Below, piece by piece: positions 10,658 through 22,395 of a DNA stretch of 64,000 nucleotides. The notes beneath the pieces were generated by a model, which was not told the DNA's origin, ran no database searches, and saw only the letters and a list, made by a program, of their open reading frames with translations. A program made the translations under genes and the position numbers. Every line of letters begins with the position of its first letter. The first letter of the stretch is position 1. Origin of the DNA: Platynereis dumerilii (taxonomy: Eukaryota > Annelida > Polychaeta > Phyllodocida > Nereididae); assembly GCA_026936325.1 (NCBI GenBank), contig JAPTHN010000152.1:496001-560000 (forward strand), read 5' to 3'.

Positions 10658-12460
10658 TTGATATTGCCGAAGTTTTCTCAAATGCTGCTGTTATATTGTA
10701 TTCAACCATATTTAATGTGTTTTATTGTTCATTTACTGAGAATGTGGCTTTGTATATATACGAGTGAACATTTTTCATGTTACTGTTGATCTGGTCTGCT
10801 AAATGACCTGAACACTGAACAGAAGTTCTCATGTTGAGACAATGTATTAATTTAAAAATGTAAATTGTATGTGTCTTTTTAATGTGATCCCAGGCAGCAA
10901 TTTCATATAAGTGAATGTGATGGCCATGTTTTTCCGTGGCTTCAACCTCATAACAAATATTCGCTGTCCAGAGATAGTGCGGTATGGTATATTTATGCGG
11001 TTGCAAAATCCTACTTCCTACTATAAATTTTGGAACCCCACATCTTCCTCACCCATAGTAAGAGGTGCACATCTGCAAAAGCTTGCATACAACTTCTTCT
11101 TTCTTACTCCCATGAAGGGCATAGTCTCGATTTTATGATTGTATGGTTATTAGCTGCATGCTACTACATTGTCGGCCTATATGTAATATAGGGACCGACT
11201 CTGTGGTGAGGCTGTCACGTTGTAGAAAGGATTTTTGTCCAGTCATTTCTGTCAAAACCACACTGTTAACACCCTATAATGCCATTCCAGTTTCTTTAAT
11301 GTACTGTAACTAAGGTCCCGGTGGCCTGAATTTACATGTATCAAGAATCAGCAGTAGGGGGTGACCATTTCATATCCAGGCAGGGGGAGGGCTGGGAATT
11401 TTTATTTTTTTTTAGTAAATAATTTCTTGCTCACTTTTGATGAAACAAATTCTTTCTGAACAGTCTGATCCTGAAATAAATCATTCCTGGTGGGGATATA
11501 TTTTAACAGCCTGGTGTTTCTAAGTTAGGGGCAACCATTTTATAATCAGGGGACTTGGGGGTCTCGGCAGGAAATTATTACTTATTTTTGTAAATCACTT
11601 CAAATATTTGGCCGACATTTCGTCCCTGTTGGACAGTAATCCATGGGCCAGACAATCCCGTAGCATATGCTGCATCTAGTTTCCCTTGCCCAAGAAATTA
11701 CGCCATTTCTCTCTTTTATCACAGGGTCTCGCACTAGCATGGGGAACTTAAGTTTCCCTATAGCAGTATAGGCTCAAAATCTCAAATTAGTTCATTTGTC
11801 TATTTTTCTGATGCAAATATAATAGACAATGTAACCATTACCCCCCCCCCCCCTCAAATGATCATACATTCTCTAAATGTTATCAGCTACCAGCAGGAAT
11901 GCTAATTACTATTATTTCTTAAAACGGGGTAATTCAGAAGTAACACTATTACTATTACCTGTTGAGTACCCCTTTTTAGGCCTAATGTTTTAGTATCAAG
12001 ATCATTCACTTCATGCAAAATATTGCCCCTTTCACAAAGATAGTTTGTGGCATACATTGGTTAACACTCGCAACTGTACTGTGGCAACTTATCTTGAGCC
12101 TTGGGCATGTTAAAACCAACGACTAACTGCATAGCTGGGGCTGACTCCCAAATGTCACCAAATTGTCATTTAGTGCTCTATTTTCTCAAGCACACTGCAA
12201 ATTCTGAAATTTTCTCACCATCCAAAAGGAATAACTTGAGATCTGGTATCTCTTAAAAATTGAAATAGGCACAGGCGTTTAATATTCTTTGAGTTTCACT
12301 TGTAAGAAACAACCTACAATATTTTGACACAAATTCTTCTAGGTGTCGTACTCTACTGTACCACATCTTAGCAGAACTGTTGCTTTCTTCCAAGCCATCT
12401 TCAATTCTTCATAATTATTTTAAAAACTTGTCTTTTGTGTTGAATTCTTTATTCGATTTG
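10658..12460. other. PALB2 3' flank, no further gene
   Basis: This is AT-rich sequence after the PALB2 stop. No AATAAA lies close to the stop (one is near 11474), so the 3' UTR end is not fixed. Bases 11805-11837 exactly repeat 33 bp of the last PALB2 exon. Poly-C runs lie near 11840. Nothing else is recognised. Confidence 0.6.
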
Positions 12461-12525
12461 CCCGGCTTTGTGTGTTTGGATTTTCCCTCTTCTGGGTTGT
12501 TACATTTTGTCAAATTCGCTCCACA

Positions 12526-12800
12526 TCACAAGTTTCCAAGGGATGCAAGATCGGAAGTGTCACGTTGGATGGCATCTTGGGGGCCTTGATATAAATCGGT
12601 ACGCAGGCTTTGTTGAGTCTGGTGAATGAAGGTAAGACGAAGATGCTCAACTTTTGCATATTGGTTCACCAAGTACTGCTGCAACAATCGGCTGCTGCGT
12701 AGGAGGATGTTGAAGGAATTAGGCCTTTGCATAAGATGGAAAGCATAAAACTGCATGGCACTGACAGTTTTGTTGTCTGATAAGGAGGTTGTTTCGGAAG
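12526..12800 (-). pseudogene. Helitron N-terminal (Helitron_like_N) fragment
   Basis: The minus-strand frame reads SAMQFYAFHLMQRP, then LLQQYLVNQYAKVEHLRLTF, IHQTQQSLRTDLY and DLASLGN. This is the signature of the Helitron_like_N domain (QFYAYRLM, QQYLVDQYAKIE, LRADLYQG), which precedes the HUH replication domain in Helitrons. It runs out after about 77 codons into unrelated sequence, so no HUH or helicase part is present. With 13775-14568 it is probably one decayed copy separated by later insertions. Confidence 0.8.
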
Positions 12801-13540
12801 TTTAGCTGAACATAGGGGAAAAGGAGAACGTGTGGGTCATATAGTGCATTGGTCCCACTTATATGAATTAGATTAGAATTAGAAATATAAATTCAAAAGT
12901 CGGATTTACAGAAAAAAAACATAAATTTGCGAGGGATTTTTTTACCGACATGCATGATATTGTGGCCAGTTGGAGTGTCAGGTGCTCTTTTGTAAAGAGC
13001 AATGTCTCTCTTTGAATGTCCTTTTGTTTGTAGACTTGTGGACGTTTTAGGTCTTTAACCTTACGGTTGTGACCTCTCTCGATGTGGCATTTGATCTCCG
13101 CTGCATGCGTCGGGTGACTTGAGGAATTATAGTAACAGGTCTACATTAGTCAAAAGATGTCACGATGATTTTGCTATTAGTGTCACTATTAGTAATAACA
13201 AGAGACAAACAATATCTCCCAACCTGTGCGTGTCATTATATTTAAAAAAAAAAAAAGTCATCATGGTTGTAATACAAAAATGAAACAGCAAAGGAGCATT
13301 GTGCAACAAATGAATATAACGAGAAGCACTTTTTTTCTTGTTTTTGGGTGGCAATTGTGTGTGCTAGAGTCTGGACCGACCGCTAGACACAAAAATGCCA
13401 GATTAAAATAAAACCAGGATTTTATTCGAAAAGAATAATTATATATATACATATATAGTATTATATACATATAAACACACGTATTGGGTAAGCTGTTGCC
13501 GATGTCTATTGACTTTGCAGGAGGGTCTGTACCGACCGCA

Positions 13541-13736
13541 ACCTTGAAATCAATGCAACATGATTGGCAATAATTTCACTGTCCTCTGATGCTGTCGGCA
13601 TGTTGCATTGTTTGGGATCGATGGTGAGGTCAGCTCGTAGCACACATGTTAATGACAGCTCCATTTGAATGCATTAAGCATCATGTTTGTATGCATGAGC
13701 AAACGGATTGCATTCATGTTGCATTGATTTCAAGGT
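13541..13736. mobile_element. 196-bp MITE with about 23-bp inverted ends
   Basis: The left end ACCTTGAAATCAATGCAACA at 13541 is matched by the inverted right end TGTTGCATTGATTTCAAGGT, which finishes at 13736. The match continues three more bases inward. The interior is non-coding. It sits between the two blocks of Helitron remains and probably inserted into the decaying copy. Confidence 0.75.
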
Positions 13737-13774
13737 GTTGATTGTGGATGATGCCAGTGCAGAGTTCAAACTGT

Positions 13775-14568
13775 AGATTTCAAAATGTAGATTTGTGCAA
13801 ATTGAGGCTTGGCTCCTGTTTTTCGAAATAGGTGGCCTATCCGCTGAAACACATTGCCTTGAATGTGTAAGGTGTATGGCCCTTTGTTTGGTAAGTTGAC
13901 TTCATTGATTTTGAAACCCAATAAAGTAAATGCTAAGCTTGAATTGTAGGCTCGGATATTTGAGCAGAAGTTTTTAGCCTTTTTAGGAATCCCCTTTATG
14001 TAGCTCCTTAGGGTGAAGGGGAGGATCTTTTATCAAAGGCAGTGAGACTTTGCCGTGATTGCAGCAAAGGGAGAAGGCTCCAGTTCTGCCAAGGGAGCCA
14101 GAATGATTTTCAACTTTCCACATTTAAAGCTGAACATGCTGTGCATTGATTGGTCAGCAACTCCAGACCTTGTTGTTTTGTTGCTGATTCTTCATTGAAA
14201 CTGTCAATGCCTCCAAAGAAGGCTTTTGACAGCATTTTAATCTGAGTCAGGACAGCTTGCAGAAAGAGCGTCAAAACGAAAACGTATCTTCTTGGATAAA
14301 CCAATAGCAACTGCTTGATTGTTGGCAGCCTCCTCACCAAAAAATGCGCTAAGTGATGCCCAGGATTTCTGGTCTTGAACCTTCCCCTGGGGCAGCATTG
14401 TAGATTTGATCCCGTTCCTTGTCCTCTATGAAATCTGGTTGAGTCCGCACAGTATCCATGTTGCTTTGACTTGGGTCGTTGGTGTCGTCTTCTGTTTCGC
14501 TCCATAGAGGAAAAGATGTCGAACACCTGCAAGTTACCGCAGACAGCAATTATTAACTTTGAGCGCAT
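13775..14568 (-). pseudogene. Helitron 5' coding remnant, frameshifted
   Basis: In minus-strand order three blocks are visible. An acidic segment ends APGEGSRPEIL (about 14400-14350), a motif seen in some Helitron/Pif1-type proteins. Next comes a zinc-binding block CTACSAL, then LCCNHGKVSLP with a proline-rich follow-on (about 14150-14000). Last is NIRAYNSSLAFT, then PYTLHIQGNVFQRIGHL and FAQIYI (about 13945-13785), the start of Helitron_like_N. The blocks lie in different frames, so at least two frameshifts separate them. No rolling-circle motif or helicase remains. Confidence 0.75.
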
Positions 14569-14573
14569 TTACT

Positions 14574-14692
14574 TAGTTATTTCCAGGCTTGTCCTCTTGT
14601 GCCAAATGTTCTTCGTCATCATACTCGTTTAGGGCGCTGCATTTTGTAGCTGCCTCAGCCGCAAGGTCAAAATATTTTGGTGGGGTAGCCAT
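14574..14692 (-). other. short open frame with a good start context, unassigned
   Basis: A 38-codon frame starts MATPPKYFDLAAEAATKCS and ends at a TAA near 14574, just upstream (minus strand) of the Helitron block. The start context CTCCATGG is favourable. It could be the original Helitron N-terminus or chance. No homology is recognised. Confidence 0.15.
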
Positions 14693-14699
14693 GGAGACC

Positions 14700-16050
14700 T
14701 TTTTGACAACAGTAGGTGACGTCACCTTGGTTTGGCAAGTTTGGTGCAGTTATTTGACAATATTAAGAAACTGGGTAAATGTACCAGATCAGATATTTTT
14801 GCATAAACTGACTCTACCAAATCATCAACTTTTGCATCTAATTTGAAAAAAAAAAAAGTGCAATGGTTATCCTACACGAGATGATTTGTTACAAAATTTT
14901 GCCCTTTTTTGGGGTCACCTCGTTTGGCAACTTTTCTAATAACAAGTGAATTCAGTTCACAATTAATCACTCTCTGGCTAAATCAAGTAGTCAGTCAAGT
15001 CATTTGAACCTTTATGAAGGTCGCTGGTAATTTTTTTAACTGGCAGGTTAATAGAGGAGGGCTTAAGTGAAATGGGACTCTTGTCCACTTGTTCATGTGT
15101 CAACTTGTCCACTTGTCCACTTTCCTTGCCCCTCTGAACACAGTGCTGCAACCCAGTGAGCAATGGGGGCCAATGACAGATATGGACCTGCCCATTATGA
15201 ATGGGGGATTCAGTTAGCTGTAAGGGGTTACCATGGTTACAGGTGCAATGAACAGCTGCAGCCAGCAGGGGGCCTGTGAGCCTCATTGGAGAAGTTGCCC
15301 CTGTGTCAGGATTGCTTATAATTCCAGGGCACTGTGAGAGTCAAACCATTTAAGTACTTGTGTTTTAAAATAATTGTTCATGCCTAGATGAAGCATGGTT
15401 GCTCAGTGGATCATTATGTTTATAACACTTGGCATTGTCTACTTCTTCACCAGCTTTCTGTACAGTGCTATGATGTAGTTATGTACCATTGCCAAATTAT
15501 TCCTGCAAGCAATGTCTATCAACACCCATCCACTAAACTCCCCCAAGAGACCAGGGCCTTCCTCAGTGCATTTCTCATTCTGACAGTATACTTTGACAAA
15601 CTTTATCATTACAGCCTGTGAATTTGATATGCATAAAATGAGTGTTGCTTCCCACAGATTTTGGCACTCTGTGACTGTGAGTCATAATAACTGATGAAGT
15701 GTCATTTTCCCAAATTTAACATCCATGGGAAACATAGAGGCTGTTTGATTAGTCATGATGAATAGAAGGCTATTTGATTCGTCATGTGACTGATCTTAAG
15801 AGTAAAATTATCGTGACAAATCATCAATATGATGATTCACGAAGTGCCATTTTCACAGTGCAACAGCCCACTCTGTTTGGATATCAGTTTTACAGACTAA
15901 ACTAAAGTGGTGTTTTAATTGTAGTCTGCAGAAAAGGTTGCAAAAAGACGCTCGACACCACAAATAAACGGGCCTGTAAAAATTCTGGCGGTCCTGTAAA
16001 CCAGTTTTTACCGGCCCACATGCCTTGTGAAAGGTCAGAGCGAGTTTTAA
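14700..16050. other. non-coding stretch
   Basis: No supported gene. Bases 15086-15122 hold short GTCCACTTGT-type repeats, and 15255-15275 contains CCAGCAGGGGGCC, close to the vertebrate CTCF core. Open frames at 14978-15286 and 15388-15621 look like chance. Confidence 0.55.
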
Positions 16051-16054
16051 GGCT

Positions 16055-16805
16055 GTTAGTATTTCACTTGGATTTATGAAATTTGGGATAGGGATTCACT
16101 TTAGGGTCTCCGTCAAAATCTTTTGGAAAAACCCAAGATGGCTGCCAAAATGGCCGCCATATTTTGAATTGCCCACTGTGACCTTAGTATTTCCTTAGAT
16201 TTATGATACTTGGTACAGGGATTCACTTAGGGGTTCCCTTGAAAAAATTTGGAAAAATCCAAGATGGCTGCCAAAATGGCCACCATATTTTAAAATACCC
16301 ACTGTGACTTTGGTATTTCACTTACATTTATGAACCTTGGTACAGGGATTTACTTAGATGTTCCCCTCAAAATGTTTGGAAAAATCCAAGGTGGCTGCCA
16401 AAATGGAAGTTCTGAATTGCCCACTGTGACTTTAGCATTTCACTTAGATTTATGCAATTTGGTATAGGGATTCACTTAGGGGTTCCCCTCAGAAATTTTT
16501 GAAAAATCCAAGATGGCTGCCAAAATGGCCACCATATTTTGAATTGCCCACGGTGACTTTAGTATTTCACCTAGATTTATGCAATTTGGTATAGGGGTTC
16601 ACTTTGAATTGCCCACTGCGACTTTATTATTTGGTTTGGGGATTTGCTTATGGGTTCCCTCATAAATTATGAGAAAATTTCCAAGATGGCGGCCGAAATG
16701 GACACCATATTTTGAAGTGCCCACTGTGACTTAAGTAGTTCACTTACAATTCTGAAATATGGTATAGGCATTTGCTAAGAGGTTCCCCACAAAGTTTTTA
16801 TGGCT
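16055..16805 (+). repeat. tandem array of about 125-bp units carrying YY1-like motifs
   Basis: Five to six diverged units share CACTTAGATTTATG, GGTATAGGGATTCACTTAGG, GGAAAAATCCAAGATGGCTG, then CCAAAATGGCCACCATATTT and GAATTGCCCACTGTGACTTT. AAGATGGC anchors fall near 16133, 16259, 16505 and 16683. One diverged unit has AAGGTGGC near 16387. The unit at 16683 reads AAGATGGCGGCC, a consensus YY1 site. Units are perhaps 80-85% alike, so the array is not young. Confidence 0.85.
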
Positions 16806-18180
16806 TGCAGCAAACACTATCAGTCTGGCAATAATTGCTTAATACAAAACAATCCACGTAATAATATATAAATCCCCCTGTTCATGATTTCAATCCCGAA
16901 TATATAATCACCAAAGGCCGGTTTTGAATCCATGGATTCTTGTTTTTAGTTGTTTTGAAATTTTACCCCAAAACGTGCTTTTTATTTATCAAAGTCAAAC
17001 AAAAATGACAAGAACTATAAGGGGAGTTATGGCTGAGAAAGGCTCTTTCCTGCATTTTTTTAAGTATAATGGTCAATATTTGGTGTCAAAAGAAAGGTTT
17101 TAATTAAAATAGATGATTTCAGACAATTTTGTATTTTTCCAATGAATGGTTGCCGTGGCATTTTAAAAGACAGAAAAAGGCAGATTTCACTGATCACGCG
17201 ATGTGGGATTTCTGAAGTTACAGGCATGGTAGAAAATTTTTGAAAAAATTGATGAAAGAAGAAAAGCCAAATAAACTTATTTACAAAGCAGACTTTTGAT
17301 ATTCCGTTTAATAGTTTCAGGAACTGGGGTAAAGTAGACAAAAGTAATTTTTTGGGGAAAAAATGCATGTTTTTATGGCTACGATATGAAATAATTTTGT
17401 AACAAATAAAAATATTAAAAAACCTGTTTCATAAATACGAAGCCATCTTTTTAAGGATTCCGTTGATGTATCCCATGAGTATATAGGTTGAACAGTGGTC
17501 AAGATTTTTCACATCCCGTGCAGAGTAAAAGCGATTTTGTGGACAGAGCGGAAAATGGCAAAATTGTGACGTAACGTCATTACAGGCAATTTATCATCTG
17601 AAAACAAATAGGCCTATCTGTGGCTGTTTCTCCAAAACTAATGAAGCTACAGGCATGATATTTTGCAAAGATTAAGTAATCATTGTCATGTTTCACCAAA
17701 GTAAATGCTGTGTTGCCATGGCAAATGCCTTTTTGTGTGTACATCTTTGAAATGACACAACTCTGCTATTTCACTTTAAAATTTGTTGATGATGTTATAT
17801 TTAACATGGCTTAAAGTGATTATAGAGGCATATTTTGACATAATCGGAGTTTGCACTGGGTGCCCAAGTTGGTATAGGTCAAAGATATGGCACAAACTAA
17901 ATTTGTGAACCTTACTGAAATTTTGGTCATTTCTCACACATACCTCTTCTTAAAAATCCATAGTTCAGTCACATGACCATCAATTGTAACATCACCATAA
18001 CAGAAAAACGATGTTGAAGCAATGAAAGATGTTTAAAACTATTCATTTTACATTTCTAATCAATTAGCAACCATTTGCTCTCGTCACACAAAGAACGGTT
18101 TCAAGTTTTCATCACCACAATGGTTAGGCCATCCATTCAGTCAAGTCATATTCTCTTGACAAGATGCTTGCACAGGCGCA
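16806..18180. other. non-coding stretch
   Basis: AT-rich sequence without a supported gene. The open frames of 61-102 codons on the minus strand around 17060-17502 are low complexity. A 13-bp palindrome TGACGTAACGTCA lies near 17567. No element ends were found. Confidence 0.55.
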
Positions 18181-18182
18181 TT

Positions 18183-19013
18183 AAGTGTTTCTTACAGTCC
18201 TCGTCATACTTGCGTGGAATCTCAAGTTCTTTTTTCTATGCTGTTGAACTATGATGTCAGAGATGACTCTATTCAAGCATTGCAATATATGTTAATTAAC
18301 TAAAAGCTGTGATGTCATTTCAAACTGGGTCTGATTCCCCAGCTTCTAGCCATTGTTGGTCCTCTTGAACTGAGCGTCACAGTTCCAACACAGTGTCAGA
18401 GTGAGAATTTATAGCCCCTACAACCACATCATCACAGCTTGATAGCCAATGGGCTGACAGTAAACTACGCATCACAGTTCAAACATTGATATATTGAAGG
18501 AAGCATTACATTTGTGATCCCAATGATTTATCACAGCAGTCTAATCCAACCAAATGACAGCTCTGTGAGCATTCACAGTAGATAACTGTTATAATTCCCA
18601 CAGAGTTGTTTTATTAATCTTCCAACTTGCTAACTTACAACTTTAAACTTTGATGGAAGTTGGTATAAACAGAAGGCTTTGACAATTTGTTTGTAAACAC
18701 ATGGCTTATGTTATGTATATTTGTTCTGGCAGCCCATTTATTGGCTGAGAGGCTGTGATGTCAAACTTGCATGGGTTTTCCCAGGCCCAATTTTCACTCT
18801 GACACTGAGTTGAAACTGTGATGCTCAGTTTGGTGGATTCGCATTGGCTAGAAGCTGGGGAATCTGACCCAGTTTGAAATGACATCACAGCTTGAAGTTT
18901 ATTAAAATATATTGCAATGCTTGAATGGTGTCATCTCTGACATCAGAGTTCAACAGCATTGAAAAGAACTTGAAATTCCACGTAAGTATGACAAGGACTG
19001 TAAGGAATGTCTT
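18183..19013. mobile_element. 830-bp foldback element with about 280-bp arms
   Basis: The left arm (about 18183-18463) and right arm (about 18734-19013) are inverted copies. For example AAGCTGTGATGTCATTTCAA followed by CCCCAGCTTCTAGCCA on the left is mirrored at about 18845-18895 on the right. Identity is roughly 80-85% with small indels. The core of about 270 bp is non-coding. Transcripts crossing it could form a long imperfect hairpin. No transposase signature; superfamily unknown. Confidence 0.85.
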
Positions 19014-20615
19014 TAGAAGTAATTGGTAGCTGATCCACTCAGGAAAAGTAATTCACTTGATTCCCAGTAGCTGAATAGTCATCATTTGATCCAGTGCCCC
19101 TGGTTATAGAATATGCTTCAATGTCCAGCGGAATTATCAACAGACCTTTATGCTTGTCTAAGGAAAGAAGTGTTATTATTGCGGATCCGAATACCTCAAA
19201 TTATGAAAATAAATGAGTTCTGATTATTCTGATAGCTCAGTCTTGAGATGAATTTTTTGTGATGTAGAATATTAAAAAATTTGTAAAATTCTTTGTTACC
19301 ATGGCAACCGTAACCATGGAAACTAAAAATTTCATGGAGGGTCATAATTTGGTGCCCTGAAGACCTGTGTAAAATTTCATAGCTCTGGCTTCAACTGTTT
19401 CTTTTGGACAGCATACACACATTTTTCGACTAGCATGTGCCCTTAAAGAAAGCAAATGTCAAGTAAAGGGGAAGCAGAATTATACAGCCAGGTAGGTATA
19501 GAGCAACTTCACAGAGAAGTGTAAGTCAAACGAGATGATCATGCATCCTTTAAGGAAGCAGGGAGAGGCATGAGAGTATGATAAAGGGTTTCTTGGCATG
19601 GAGTTAGAGCGTGGCTGAATATGTTGATTGGAAGAGTAATGTCGACAAACTTACATTAATTGAAAAGGCGCATCCGGTGCGGTGGGTGGTGGAATCAGAG
19701 AAGGACTTTGACCTGTGTGGAAGGGAAAGCAAGAATTTTATTTGAGAATTAATAATTAATGAATTCAATTTGTTGTGAGAGCAGCTGTGCTTGCAAAAGG
19801 AGCGATAGGTCAATCGGAACATACAGTAATAACAATACAAATCCAAGACTCGTGGGACTTGGACAGTGCTAGTGTTGTGACATAATGTCAGAAGTTAAAA
19901 GTACAGCTGGTTGCTGTGTTATGCAACATAGGTAAGTGTGGATAAATGAAAGTGCCGTTGAACGGTTGAAATGAATAGTATGAGCAAGGGAAATGGTTAG
20001 CATAATAATTCACAACCCAACAGGCCACTACTCATGCATAAAAAAATTACTGTAAGGCAAATAAGGAAAATGATTGAAGTGACATTTTTCTTTTTTGCCA
20101 AAAATGCATGTAAGAATTGGTGTCTAACTGATACTGAGACAGCATCTCAGATCTGTGTACTCTCTCAAGCTGGAGCATCTTCACCAGAGTGCAAACTCTT
20201 CACATAGTGATTGTGACCTGATGCTGCCAAGTAGGGAAGCATTTCATGGCTTTGAGATGCAAATGCCGTGACCAAGACACTCCACCTTAATAAATTTGCA
20301 CAGGATTGCAACCATTGCAATATACTGCAACCAAAGTCTGGCAGTCCTGTATCCTTAAAGCGTTTCTTATGTCTGTTAGATCTTTTGCTCCAAGTTCAGG
20401 AGCACTTCATTATTTTCTAGACCTGATGGAGACACAGAGCCTGATAATAATTTTTCCATGATGTCTCTTAGTTAAAGGATCAGGGAATGATCCCTTTCAT
20501 GGTCATCTGAAAAATAATTATGATGTTTGTGTCACCAAGCTTTGTAAAACAACAAAGTCAACATCAATATTGCATGGCTCACCCATAGTAAGAGCATTTC
20601 AGATCCATGGCTTGC
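19014..20615. other. non-coding stretch
   Basis: No recognisable protein, RNA gene or element ends. The 80-codon minus frame at 19604-19846 gives an unremarkable peptide and is treated as chance. Confidence 0.5.
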
Positions 20616-20617
20616 TT

Positions 20618-20680
20618 GCCCTTAAATAGCCCACACCGGTGCTGATGGGGCGTAAAACACAAACTCACTCACTCACCCAG
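20618..20680 (+). mobile_element. 3' fragment of the same SINE family as 9314-9609
   Basis: TAGCCCACACCGGTGCTGAT followed by GGGGCGTAAAACACAAACTC matches the 3' end of the SINE at 9314 (ATAGCCCACTAAGGTGCTGC, GAGGCGTAAAACACAAAC). Here the tail is ACTC repeats rather than AAAC. The tRNA-like head is missing. Confidence 0.75.
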
Positions 20681-20794
20681 ATCCATGGCTTGCAAATCTG
20701 TTTCATCGCCAATGGCCTCGAGGTACACAAAATGTGAACAAGAACATTTATTAGAGCTATAATTTAAACATGAACCATTAAAAGTATAACAATC

Positions 20795-21250
20795 TCAGCC
20801 AAGAGACAGCTCACCTTCTTCTGCAGGGGCTGGTACATGAGAAGTTGATTCATTTGACTCAAGAACCTCATTTAACTTGATCCGTAATGCTGATGACGGT
20901 AATATTGTATTGAGGACTGTGTCCACCAGGAGATGGCGCCTGGCTGCTCGAATCGCGGCTTTTCGAGATAGCATGTTGATCACTGAGTCGGGTGCATTTA
21001 CTACTTCCAACAGTTCTTCAAGCCCACTTCCACTCATCAATTGGCCAATGCTGCCAAGGTAGCTCATCATGGTTGAAGCTCTGGCTTGTTCTCAACCGTA
21101 GTGAATGCCTTCAGCCACAATGGCTGTTCAAATGTAACAACTGGACAAACGTACTTGGCTGCATGAGATGAAATGAATAACAGAGTAGAATAAATGCGTG
21201 ACAGATCACTAGGGTCCATAGGAATCATTGGAAGGAACATTACTGATGTT
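20795..21250 (-). pseudogene. relic of a conserved multicopy ORF of unknown function
   Basis: Two minus-strand blocks are visible. DPSDLSRIYSTLLFI with CPVVTFEQPLWLKA lies at about 21230-21085. MMSYLGSIGQLMSGSGLEEL, then APDSVINMLSRKAAIRAARR and HLLVDTVLNTIL, lie at 21070-20795. I remember the same string pattern (PSDxxCIYSTLxF, TFDQPLW.KA, SFLGCIGHLMAGSGL) from repetitive, uncharacterised cnidarian, fish and invertebrate proteins that behave like part of a mobile element, but I cannot name the family. The two blocks are out of frame, so this copy is broken. Confidence 0.6.
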
Positions 21251-21306
21251 TTGCCTAAATGTTCTGCATGGTTGCATGAAGTCTGACCATTGCGGACGGG
21301 GTACCT

Positions 21307-22395
21307 TCAAAATCCAGAGTAGGCAACATCATCAGATGTTACTCGGACTCTTGGTATGGCTAGCGAATGCTTTGCTACGGGTGTCATCATCGATATGATT
21401 CCCATCCCATGAAAATTTAATTTTCCATGTCCATCTAAGCTACGTAGGTTGTGGTCTATATTACCGGCTGAATATTGAAGTAAGTTGGTGTCATTCATGC
21501 CGACAATATCTGTTTTCTTTGCTACTGCTGCGTTTCTCTCAAACATCTTAATCTCACTGCGCCAATAATAAAGAAACGACTGATGATTCCAGGGCAAACG
21601 TGTTGTCCTGCTTGGAATAATCCTTGGGGACGGATACTTCCACATTATCACCGGGCCACATGGCAGCTTGTGTACGGGCGCGTAGAATACAAGCTCTCCT
21701 AGCAACGGGGAGGTTGTTAGCTTTGGAGCCATAGCTATAGACAGAGGTACCCACATGAATTTCTCGTGTTGCAGGTCTTGCATAGACGTCATTTGTTTCC
21801 ATGAATGGTGTACCTGACAGAATGGGAACATCGAGGCTCTCCACAACTAGAGCTTGTAACTGCAACCGGAGACTGTCTCTAGTGACAACAAAGTTTGTTT
21901 CCACTACAACTTGCAACTGAGATATTGGGAACTTGGATTTCTTATTTTAATTTCCAGAGCGTGAGAGTATGAAGATGTGGTTCTCAGTCGTGAGTCACTT
22001 CGAACTGGGGTAGGGACATTCGAGATGGGAACTTCACTTTCTCTTAGGATTGACTGCTCGATTAGAGGTTCGGCTGTCTGGCGAAGATGTACACGATTTC
22101 TATGGTGTTCTCTCTGGTTCGATACAATTACATAAGATCCATCAGTCGCATTTTCTCGAACGGTTTCGGGAGTCCACAGCTTTGAAGACTTGGGCTGTAA
22201 ATGGGCCCTGATGTGGTCTCCAATGTTCAAACGGGGCAATGATTTGACATTTCGATCATAGAACTTCTTGTTTCCCTGTTTGCTGTGAATGTGATGACCT
22301 ATTACTTCTTGCAGGGGAACAACTGCTGGGGCTAACACTGATGACTCCACAGGGAGTAGCGTATGAAGCCATTTAGACAGAAGTTTCTCTGTAGC
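21307..22395 (-). mobile_element. Ty3/gypsy-type retroelement fossil, two partial pieces
   Basis: From about 22395 down to 21940 the minus strand resembles the end of a Ty3/gypsy integrase: SLPRLNIGDHIRAHLQPKSS, then SKLWTPETVREN and RNRVHLRQTAEP. From about 21916 to 21554 a piece like the region after a gypsy protease is seen (ALVVESLDVPILSGTPFMET). The order of the pieces is not that of a normal element, so this is a rearranged fossil. It is short, has several breaks, and no LTRs were identified. It looks old. Confidence 0.6.

Noticed and set aside
15252-15278. CTCF site (CCAGCAGGGGGCC)
   Set aside because: Close to the vertebrate core, but a single match in 64 kb is weak, and binding preference in this organism is unknown.
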